The notes under the pieces: model-generated
What the model saw: the letters and a program-made list of their open reading frames with translations, nothing else
Told to the model about the DNA's origin: nothing
Databases searched by the model: none
Origin: Larix kaempferi
Lineage: Eukaryota; Streptophyta; Pinopsida; Pinales; Pinaceae
DNA: 64,000 nucleotides
Direction of reading: 5' to 3'
Assembly: GCA_027924585.1 (NCBI GenBank)
Contig: BSBM01003512.1
Span: forward strand, 98,021-162,020
Part shown: positions 46,926 to 58,217 of the stretch, piece by piece
How the letters are laid out: every line of letters begins with the position of its first letter
Numbering within the stretch: position 1 is the first letter of the stretch
Position numbers and translations under genes: made by a program

Positions 46926-49900
46926 GGCGTTTCGACTTTGACAAAATTCTTGGAATTGAAATTTGAGAATAGTTTTGGATGTCCCATTGGTAGACAAGCG
47001 TCCACACCAACTTTCGTGAAGTTCCTAGCTATTTTCTACCCGTTTAAGCCCAACTCTAGCGAAAACGTACAGTCGAGTTTCAACTTTCAACAACTTCTCG
47101 GAATTTAAAATTGAGCATAGGTTTGGATGTCCCATTTGTAGACATTCGCGCACAACAACTTTCGTGACATTACGAGCTAATTTCACACCCTTTAAGCCCA
47201 AGTTTAGCGAAAAATGCACGATCGAGTTTCAACTTTGACCAACTTCTCGGAATTGAAATTTGAGAATAGTTTTGGATGTCCCATTGGTAGACAAGCGTCC
47301 ACACCAACTTTCGTGACATTGCGAGCTATTTTACTCCCATTTAAGCCCTACTCTAGAGAAAACGCACGGTTGTGTTTCATCTTTGACCAACTTATCGGAA
47401 TTCAAAATTGAGAATAGATTTGGATGTCCCATTTGTACACATGCGCGCATAGCAACTTTCATGACGTTACGAGCTAATTTCACTCCCTTTATTCCCAAGT
47501 CTAGTGGAAACCCATGGTGGCATTTCGACTTTGACCAACTTCTGGGAATTGAAATTTGAAAATAGATTTGGATGTCCCATTGGTAACAAGCATGCACGCC
47601 AACTTTCGTGACGTTCCAAGCTATTTTCTGCCCCTTTAAGCCCAAGTCTAGCGAAAACGTACGGTCGAGTTTCAACTTTGACCAACTTCTCGGAATTTAA
47701 ATTTGAGAATAGATTTGGATGTCCCGTTGGTAGACAAGTGCGCATGCCAACTTTCGTGACGTTCCAGGATATTTTCTCGCCCTTTAAGCCCAAGTCCAGC
47801 GAAAACGCACGGTAAATTTTCAACTTTGACCAACTTCCCGGAATTGAAATTTGAGAGTAGATTTGGATGTCCCATTGGTAGAGAAGCATCCACACCAACT
47901 TTCGTGACATTCCGAGCTATTTTCTTCCCATTTAATCCCAAATCTAGAGAAAACGCACGGTCGCATTTCATCTTTGACCAACTTCTTGGAATTGAAAATT
48001 GAGAATAGATTTGGATGTCCCATTTGTAGTCATGCGCGCAGAGCAACTTTCGTGACATTACGAGCTAATTTCACATCCTGTAAGCCCAATTCTAGTGAAA
48101 ACGCACGATCGAGTTTCAACTTCGACCAACTTCTCGGAATTGTAATTTGAGAATAGTTTTGGATGTCCCATTGGTAGAGAAGCGTCCACACCAACTTTCG
48201 TGACGTTCCGAGCTATTTTATCCCCCTTTACGCCCAAGTCTAGCGAAAACACACGGTCGAGTTTCGAATTTGACCAACTTCTCGGAATTGAAAATTGAGC
48301 ATAGATTTGGATGTCCAGTTGGTAGACAAATGCGCACGCCAACTTTCGTGACGTTCCGAGCTATTTTCTCACGCTTTAAGCCTATGTCTAGCAAAAATGC
48401 ATGGTAGATTTTCAACTTTGACCAACTTCTCGGAATTTAAATTTGAGAATAGATTTGGATGTCACATTGGTGGACGATCGTCCATGCCAACTTTCATGAC
48501 GTTCCGATCTATTTTCTCCCCCTTTAAGCCCAAGTCTAGCGAAAATGCACGGTCAATTTTCAACTTTGACCAACTTCTCGGAATTTAAATTTGAGAATGG
48601 ATTTGGATGTCACATTGGTAGACGAGCGTCCATGCCAACTTTCGTGACGTTCCGAGCTATTTTCTCCCCCTTTAAGCCCAAGTCTAGCGAAAACGCACGG
48701 TCGAGTTTCAAATTTGACCAACTTCTCGGAATTGAAAATTGAGCATAGATTTGGATGTCCCGTTGGTATACAAATGCGCATGCCAACTTTCGTGACGTTC
48801 CGAGCTATTTTCTCACCCTTTAAGCCTAAGTCTAGAGAAAACGCACGGTCGATTTTCAACTTTGACCAACTTCTCGGAATTTAAATTTGAGAATGGATTT
48901 GGATGTCACATTGGTAGACGAGCGACCATGCCAACTTTCGTGACGTTCCGATCTATTTTCTCCCCCTTTAAGCCCTAGTCTAGCGAAAACGCACGATCGA
49001 GTTTCAACTTTGACCAACTTCTCAGAATTGAAATTTGAGAATAGTTTTGGATGTCCCATTGGTAGACAAGCGTCCACACCAACTTTCATGACATTCCGAG
49101 CTACTTTCATCCCATTTAAGCCCAACTCTAGAGAAAACGCACGGTCGCGTTTCATCTTTGACCAACTTCTCGGAATTGAAAATTCGGAATAGATTTGGAT
49201 GTCCCATTTATAGACATGCGTGCACAGCAACTTTCGTGACATTACGAGCTAATTTCACATCCTTTAAGCCCAATTCTAGCTAAAACGCATGATCGAGTTT
49301 CAACTTCGACCAACTTCTCGGAATTGAAATTTGAGAATAGTTATGGATGTCCCATTGGTAGACAAGCATCCACACCAACTTTCGTGACATTCCGAGCTAT
49401 TTTCTCCCCCTTTAAGCCCAAGTCTAGCAAAAATCCACGGTCGATTTTCAACTTTGACAAACTTCTCAGAATATAAATTTGAGAATATATTTGGATGTCA
49501 CATTGGTAGACGAGCGTCCACGCCGATTTTCGTGATGTTCCGAGATATTTTCACACCCTTTAAGCCCAACTTTAGCGAAAACGCACGATCGAGTTTCAAC
49601 ATTGACCAACTTCTCGTAGTTGAAATTTGAGAATAGTTTTGGATGCCCCATTGGTAGACAAGCGTCCACACCAACTTTCGTGACGTTCCGAGCTATTTTC
49701 TCACGCTTTAAGCCTAAGTCTAGCGAAAATGCATGGTCGAGTTTCGAATTTGACCAACTTCTCGTTATTAAAAATTGAGCATAGATTTGGATGTCCCGTT
49801 GGTAGACAAATACGCATGCCAACTTTCGTGACATTCCGAGCTATTTTCTCACCCTTTAAGCCTAAGTCTAGCGAAAATGCACGGTCGATTTTCAACTTTG

Positions 49901-50395
49901 ACCAACTTCTCGGAATATAAATTTGAGAATAGATTTGGATGTCACATTGGTAGACGAGCGTCCATGCCAACTTTCATGACGTTCCGATCTATTTTCTCCC
50001 CCTTTAACCACAAGTCTAGCGAAAACGCACGATCGAGTTTGAACTTTGACGAACTTCTCGGAATTTAAATTTGAGAATGGATTTGGATGTCACATTGGTA
50101 GACGAGCGTCCACGCCAACTTTCGTGACGTTCCGAGCTATTTTCTTCCCCTTTAAGCCCAACTCTAGCGAAAACGCACGGGCGAGTTTCAAATTTGACCA
50201 ACTTCTCTTAATTTAAAATTGAGTATAGATTTGGATGTCTCGTTCGTAGACAAATGCGCACGTCAACTTTCGTGACGTTCCGAGCTATTTTCTCACCCTT
50301 TAAGCCCAAGTCTAGCGAAAATGCACGGTCGATTTTCAACTTTGACCAACTTCTCGGAATATAAATTTGAGAATAGATTTGGATGTCCCATTGGT

Positions 50396-50420
50396 AGACA
50401 AGCGTCCCATTTGTACACAT
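50396..50420 (+). repeat. Out-of-register satellite junction with step-back
   Basis: GTAGACAAGCGTCC is joined to CATTTGTACACATGCGCG, so the array steps back to the GATGTCC[C]ATT position of the next monomer type. GTCC is shared by both sides. Confidence 0.75.
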
Positions 50421-51029
50421 GCGCGCATAGCAGCTTTCATGACGTTACGAGCTAATTTCACTCCCTTTATTCCGAAGTCTAGTGATAACCCATGGTGGCA
50501 TTTCGACTTTGACCAACTTCTCAGAATTGAAATTTGAGAATAGTTTTGGATGTCCCATTGGTAGACAAGCATCCACACCAACTTTCGTGACGTTCCGAGC
50601 TATTTTCTCACCCTTTAAGCCTAAGTCTAGCGAAAATGCATGGTCGAGTTTCAAATTTGACCAACTTCTCGGAATTAAAAATTGAGCATAGATTTGGATG
50701 TCCCGTTGGTAGACAAATACGCATGCCAACTTTCGTGACATTCCGAGCTATTTTCTCACCCTTTAAGCCTAAGTCTAGTGAAAATGCACGGTCGATTTTC
50801 AACTTTGACCAACTTTTCGGAATATAAATTTGAGAATAGATTTGGATGTCCCATTTGTAGACATTCGCGCACAACAACTTTCGTGACATTACGAGCTAAT
50901 TTCCCACCCTTTAAGCCCAAGTCTAGCGAAAATGCACAATCGAGTTTCAACTTTGACCAACTTCTCGGAATTGAAATTTGAGAATAGTTTTGGATGTCCC
51001 ATTGGTAGACAAGCGTCCACACCAACTTT

Positions 51030-54000
51030 TATTTCGAGAAGTTGGTCAAATTCGAAACTCGACCATGCGTTTTCGCTAGACTTGGGCTTAAAGGGGGAGA
51101 AAATAGCTCGGAATGTCACGAAAGTTGGTGTGGACGCTTGTCTACGAATGGGACATCCAAAACTATTCTCAAATTTCAATTCCTAGAAGTTGGTCAAAGT
51201 TGAAACTCGATCGTGCGTTTTCGCTAAAGTTGGGCTTAAAGGGTGTGAAAATAGCTCGGAACGTCATGAAAGTTGCTGTGGACGCTTGTCTACCAATGGG
51301 ACATCCAAAACTATTCTCAAATTTCAATTCCAAGAATTTAATCAAAGTTGAAACTCAATCGTGCGTTTTCGCTAGACTTGGGCTTAAAGGGTGTGAAAAT
51401 AGCTCGGAACGTTACGAAAGTTGGCATGGACGCTCGTCTACCAATGTGACATCGAAATCCATTCTCAAATTGAAATTCCGAGAAGTTCGTCAAAGTTGAA
51501 ACTCGATCGTGCGTTTTCGCTAGACTTGTGCTTAAAGGGGGAGAAAATAGATCGGAATGTCATGAAAGTTGGCGTGGATGCTCGTCTACCAATGTGACAT
51601 CCAAAGCTATTCTCAAATTTATAGTCCGAGAAGTTGGTCAAAGTTGAAAATCGACCGTGCATTTTCGCTAGACTTAGGCTTAAAGGGTGAGAAAATAGCT
51701 CGGAATGTCACGAAAGTTGGCATGCGTATTTGTCTACCAACGGGACATCCAAATCTATGCTCAATTTTTAATTGCGAGAAGTTGGTCAAATTCAAAACTC
51801 GACCATGCATTTTCGCTAGACTTAGGCTTAAAGGGTGATAAAATAGCTCAGAACGTCACGAAAGTTGGTGTGGACGCTTGTTTACCAATGGGACATCCAA
51901 AACTATTCGCAAATTTCAATTCCGAGAAGTTGGTCAATGTTGAAACTCGATCGTGCGTTTTCGCTAAAGTTGGGCTTAAAGGGTGTGAAAATAGATCGGA
52001 ACGTCACGAAAATTGGTGTGGACGCTCGTCTACCAATGTGACATCCAAATCTATTCTCAAATTTATATTCTGAGAAGTTGGTCAAAGTTGAAAATCGACC
52101 GTGGATTTTCGCTAGACTTGGGCTTAAAGGGTGAGTAAATAGCTCGGAACGTCACGAAAGTTGGCATGTGCGCTTATCTACCAACGGGGAATCCAAATCC
52201 ATTCTCAAATTTAAATTTCGAGAAGTTGGTGAAAGTTGAAAATCGATCGTGCATTTTTGCTAGACTTAGGCTTAAAGCGTGAGAAAATAGCTCGGAACGT
52301 CACGAAAGTTGGCGTGCGCATTTGTCTACCAACGGGACATCCAAATCTATGCTCAATTTTCAATTCCGAGAAGTTGGTCAAATTCGAAACTCGACCGTGC
52401 GTTTTCGCTAGACTTGGGCTTAAAGGGGGAGAAAATAGCTCGGAACGTCACGAAAGTTGGTGTGGATGCTTGTCTACCAATGGGACATCCAAAACTATTC
52501 TCAAATTTCAATTCTGAGAACTTGGTCGAAGTTGAAACTCGATCGTGCGTTTTCGCTAGAATTGGGCTTAAAGGATGTGAAATTAGCTCGTAATGTCACG
52601 AAAGTTGCTGTGAGTGCATGTCTACAAATGGGACATCCAAATCTATTCTCAATTTTCAATTCCGAGAAGTTGGTCAAAGATGAAACACGACCGTGCGTTT
52701 TCTCTAGAGTTGGGCTTAAATGGGATGAAAATAGCTCGGAATGTCACGAAAGTTGGTGTGGACGCTTGTCTACCAATGGGACATCCAAAACTATTCTCAA
52801 ATTTCAATTCTGATAAGTTGGTCGAAGTTGAAACTCGATCGTGCGTTTTCGCTAGAATTGGGCTTAAAGGATGTGAAATTAGCTCGTAATGTCACGAAAG
52901 TTGCTGTGAGTGCATGTCTACAAATGGGACATCCAAATCTATTCTCAATTTTCAATTCCGAGAAGTTGGTCAAAGATGAAACACGACCGTGCGTTTTCTC
53001 TAGAGTTGGGCTTAAATGGGATGAAAATAGCTCGGAATGTCACGGAAGTTGGTGTGGACGCTTGCCTACCAATGGGACATCCAAAACTATTCTCAAATTT
53101 CAATTCCGAGAAGTTGGTCAAGGTTGAAACTCGATCGTGCATTTTCGCTAGACTTGGGCTTAAAGGGTGGGAAATTAGCTCGTAATGTCACGAAAGTTGT
53201 TGTGCGCGAATGTCTACAAATGGGACATCCAAATCCATTCTCAAATTTAAATTCCAAGAAGTTGGTCAAAGTTGAAACTCGATCGTGCGTTTTCGATAGA
53301 CTTGGGCTTAAAGGGGGAGAAAATAGATCGGAACGTCACGAAAGTTGGCATGGACGCTCGTCTACCAATGTGACATCCAAATTCATTCTCAAATTTAAAT
53401 TCCGAGAAGTTGGTCAAAGTTGAAAATCGCCCATGCGTTTTCGCTAGACTTAGACTTAAAGTGTGAGAAAATAGCTCGAAATGTCACGAAAGTTGGCATG
53501 CGCATTTGTCTACCAACGGGACATCCAAATCTATGCTCAATTTTCTATTCCGAGAAGTTGGTCAAATTCGAAACTCGACCGTGGGTTTTCGCTAGACTTG
53601 GGCTTAAACGGGGAGAAAATAGCTCGAAACGTCACAAAAGTTGGTGTGGACGCTTGTCTACCAATGGGACATCCAAAACTATTCTCAAATTTCAATTCCA
53701 AGAATTTAATCAAAGTTGAAACTCGATCGTGCGTTTTCGCTAGAATTGGGCTTAAAGGATGTGAAATTAGCTCATAATGTCACGAAAGTTGCTGTGCCCG
53801 CATGTCTACAAATGGGACATCCAAATCTATTCTCAATTTTCAATTCCGAGAAGTTGGTCAAAGATGAAACGCGACCGTGCGTTTTCTCTAGAGTTGGGCT
53901 TAAATGGGAAGAAAATAGCTTGGAATGTCACGAAAGTTGGTGTGGATGCTTGTCTACCAATGGGACATCCAAATCTACTCTCAAATTTCAATTCCGGGAA

Positions 54001-57000
54001 GTTGGTCAAAGTTGAAAATTTACTGTGCGTTTTCGCTAGACTTGGGCTTAAAGGGCGAGAAAATATCTTTGAACGTCAGGAAAGTTGGCGTGCGCACTTG
54101 TCTCCCAACGGGACATCCAAATCTATTCTCAAATTTAAATTCCGAGAAGGTCGTCAAAGTTGAAACTCGACCGTGCGTTTTCGCTAGACTTGGGCTTAAA
54201 GGGGCAGAAAACAGCTCGGAACGTCACGAAAGTTGGCGTGCACGCTTTTCTACCAATGGGACATCCAAATCTATTTTCAAATTTCAATTCCCAGAAGTTG
54301 GTCAAAGTCGAAATGCCACCATGGGTTATCACTAGACTTGGGAATAAAGGGAGTGAAATTAGCTCGTAACGTCATGAAAGTTGCTATGCACGCATGTGTA
54401 CAAATGGGACATCCAAATCTATTCTCAATTTTCAATTCCGAGAAGTTGGTCAAAGATGAAACGTGACAGTGCGTTTTCTCTAGAGTTGGGCTTAAATGGG
54501 ATGAAAATAGCTCGCAATGTCATGAAAGTTGGTGTGGACGCTTGTCTACCAATGGGACATCCAAATCTATTCTCAAATTTGAATTCCTAGAAGTTGGTCA
54601 AAGTTGAAAATTGACCGTGCGTTTTCGCTAGACTTGGGCTTAAAGGGCGAGAAAATTGCTTGGAACGTCACGAAAGTTGCTGTGCACACATGTCTACAAA
54701 TGGGACATCCAAATCTGTTCTCAATTTTCAATTCCGAGAAGTAGCTCAAATTCGAAACACGACCGTGCGTTTTCTCTAGAGTTGGGCTTAAAGGGGAAGA
54801 AAATATCTCGGAACATCACGAAAGTTGGCATGTGCACTTGTCTACCAACGGGACATCCAAATCTATTTTCAAATTTGAATTCCTAGAAGTTGGTCAAAGT
54901 TGAAAATTGACCGTGCGTTTTCGGTAGACTTGGGCTTAAAGGGCGAGAAAATAGCTTGGAACGTCACGAAAGTTGCTGTGCACACATGTCTACAAATGGG
55001 ACATCCAAATCTGTTCTCAATTTTCAATTCCGAGAAGTAGCTCAAATTCGAAACACGACCGTGCGTTTTCTCTAGAGTTGGGCTTAAAGGGGAAGAAAAT
55101 ATCTCGGAACGTCACGAAAGTTGGCATGTGCACTTGTCTACCAACAGGACATCCAAATCTATTTTCAAATTTCAACTCCCAAAAGTTGGTCAAAGTCGAA
55201 ACGCCACCATGATTTTTAGTTACACTTGAGCTTAAAGGGTATGAAATTAGCTAGTAATGTAACGAAAGTTGTTGTGCGTGCATGTCTACCAATGAGACAT
55301 CCAAAACTATTCTCAAATTTCAATTCCGAGAAGTTGGTCAAAGTTGAAACTCGATCATGCGTTTTCGCTAGACTTGGGCTTAAAGGGTGAGAAAATAGCT
55401 TGGAACGTCACGAAAGTTGCTGTGCACGCATGTCTACAAATGGGACATCCAAATCTGTTCTCAATTTTCAATTCCGAGAAGTTGGTTAAATTCGAAACAC
55501 GACTTGGGCTTAAAGGGGGAGAAAATAGATTGGAACATCATGAAAGTTGGCGTGGACGATCGTCCACCAATGTGACATCCAAATATATTCTCAAATTTAT
55601 ATTCCGAGAAGTTGGTCAAAGTTGAAAATCGACTGTGCGTTTTCGTTAGACTTGGGCTTAAATGGTGAGAAAATAGCTCGGAACGTCACGAAAGTTGGCG
55701 TGTGCACTTATCTACCATCGGGACATCCAAATCCATTCTCAAATTACAATTCCGAGAAGTTGGTCGAAGTTGAAACTCGATCGTGCGTTTTCGCTAGAAT
55801 TGGGCTTAAAGGATGTGAAATTAGCTCGTAATGTCACGAAAGTTGCTGTGCGCAAATGACTACAAATGGGACATCCAAATCTATTCTCAATTTTCAATTC
55901 CGAGAAGTTGGTCAAAGATGAAACGCGACCGTGCGTTTTCTCTAGAGTTGGGCTTAAATGGGAAGAAAATAGCTCGGAATGTCACGAAAGTTGGTGTGGA
56001 TGCTTCTCTACCAATGGGACATCCAAATCTACTCTCAAATTTCAATTCCGGGAAGTTGGTCAAAGTTGAAAATTTACCATGCGTTTTCGCTAGACTTGGG
56101 CTTGAAGGGCGAGAAAATATCTTGGAACGTCACGAAAGCTGCCGTGCGCACTTGTCTTCCAACAGGACATCCAAATCTATTCTCAAACTTAAATTATGAG
56201 AAGTTGGTCAAAGTTGAAACTCGACCGTGCGTTTTCGCTAGACTTGGGCTTAAAGGGTGGGAAATTAGCTCGTAATGTCACGAAAGTTGTTGTGCGCGAA
56301 TGTCTACAAATGGGACATCAAAATCCATTCTCAAATTTAAATTCCAAGAAGTTGGTCAAAGTTGAAACTCGATCGTGCGTTTTCGATAGACTTGGGCTTA
56401 AAGGGGGAGAAAATAGATCGGAACGTCACGAAAGTTGGCATGGACGCTCGTCTACCAATGTGACATCCAAATTCATTCTCAAATTTAAATTCCGAGAAGT
56501 TGGTCAAAGTTGAAAATCGCCCATGCGTTTTCGCTAGACTTAGACTTAAAGTGTGAGAAAATAGCTCGGAATGTCACGAAAGTTGGCATGCGCATTTGTC
56601 TACCAACGGGACATCCAAATCTATGCTCAATTTTCTATTCCGAGAAGTTGGTCAAATTCGAAACTCGACCGTGGGTTTTTCGCTAGACTTGGGCTTAAAC
56701 GGGGAGAAAATAGCTCGAAACGTCACAAAAGTTGGTGTGGACGCTTGTCTACCAATGGGACATCCAAAACTATTCTCAAATTTCAATTCCAAGAATTTAA
56801 TCAAAGTTGAAACTCGATCGTGCGTTTTCGCTAGAATTGGGCTTAAAGGATGTGAAATTAGCTCGTAATGTCACGAAAGTTGCTGTGCGCGCATGTCTAC
56901 AAATGGGACATCCAAATCTATTCTCAATTTTCAATTCCGAGAAGTTGGTCAAAGATGAAACGCGACCGTGCGTTTTCTCTAGATTTGGGCTTAAATGGGA

Positions 57001-58217
57001 AGAAAATAGCTCGGAATGTCACGAAAGTTGGTGTGGATGCTTCTCTACCAATGGGACATCCAAATCTACTCTCAAATTTCAATTCCGGGAAGTTGGTCAA
57101 AAATGAAAATTTAGCGTGCGTTTTCGCTAGACTTGGGCTTAAAGGGCGAGAAAATATCTTTGAACATCAGGAAAGTTGGCGTGCGCACTTGTCTCCCAAC
57201 GGGACATCCAAATCTATTCTCAAATTTAAATTCCGAGAAGGTCGTCAAAGTTGAAACTCGACCCGTGCGTTTTCGCTAGACTTGGGCTTAAAGGGGCAGA
57301 AAACAGCTCGGAACGTCACGAAAGTTGGCGTGCACGCTTGTCTACCAATGGGACATCCAAATCTATTTTCAAATTTCAATTCCCAGAAGTTGGTCAAAGT
57401 CGAAATGCCACCATGGGTTATCACTAGACTTGGGAATAAAGGGAGTGAAATTAGCTCGTAACGTCATGAAAGTTGCTATGCGCGCATGTGTACAAATGGG
57501 ACATCCAAATCTATTCTCAATTTTCAATTCCGAGAAGTTGGTCAAAGATGAAACGTGACAGTGCGTTTTTCTCTAGAGTTGGGCTTAAATGGGATGATAA
57601 TAGCTCGCAATGTCATGAAAGTTGGTGTGGACGCTTGTCTACCAATGGGACATCCAAATCTATTCTCAAATTTGAATTCCGAGAAGTTGGTCAAAGTTGA
57701 AAATTGACCGTGCGTTTTCGCTAGACTTGGGCTTAAAGGGCGAGAAAATAGCTTGGAACGTCACGAAAGTTGCTGTGCACACATGTCTACAAATGGGACA
57801 TCCAAATCTGTTCTCAATTTTCAATTCCGAGAAGTAGCTCAAATTCGAAACACGACCGTGCGTTTTCTCTAGAGTTGGGCTTAAAGGGGAAGAAAATATC
57901 TCGAAACGTCACGAAAGTTGGCATGTGCACTTGTCTACCAACGGGACATCCAAATCTATTTTCAAATTTGAATTCCGAGAAGTTGGTCAAAGTTGAAAAT
58001 TGACCGTGCGTTTTCGCTAGACTTGGGCTTAAAGGGCGAGAAAATAGCTTGGAACGTCACGAAAGTTGCTGTGCACACATGTCTACAAATGGGACATCCA
58101 AATCTGTTCTCAATTTTCAATTCCGAGAAGTAGCTCAAATTCGAAACACGACCGTGCGTTTTCTCTAGAGTTGGGCTTAAAGGGGAAGAAAATATCTCGG
58201 AACGTCACGAAAGTTGG
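51030..58217 (-). repeat. 148-bp satellite array, segment 4, inverted (about 49 monomers)
   Basis: From 51030 every monomer reads in reverse complement (CCGAGAAGTTGGTCAAAGTT, then ACTTGGGCTTAAAGGGGGAG, CGAAAGTTGGTGTGGACGCT) until 58217. The left breakpoint lies between CACCAACTTTT and ATTTCGAGAAGTTGG, the right between CGAAAGTTGGCG and TTTCGACTTTGAC. The first 3.9 kb is an inverted copy of about 12.8-16.3 kb (coordinate sums 67,415, then 67,710). Within the block, about 56.2-57.7 kb repeats 53.1-54.6 kb directly (offset about 3,092). Confidence 0.95.
52511..53102 (-). repeat. Near-identical adjacent dimers (2 x 296 bp)
   Basis: 52511-52806 and 52807-53102 differ at only a few positions (for example GAGAACTTGG versus GATAAGTTGG). 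The paralogous forward block near 14.5-14.9 kb has this dimer once, which accounts for the 295-bp change in coordinate sum. Confidence 0.88.

Larger units (their letters stand above)
42418..51029 (+). repeat. 148-bp satellite array, segment 3 (forward, about 58 monomers)
   Basis: Resumes inside a monomer at ATCTATTTTCTCCCCCTTTA, in the same orientation as segments 1 and 2. Monomers near the border are comparatively diverged (for example GCGAACACGCACGG, GTTGATAGATAAATG). It contains a clean dimeric stretch (43155-44045) and several out-of-register junctions (46571, 46907, 50408). It ends at the inversion breakpoint. Confidence 0.95.
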
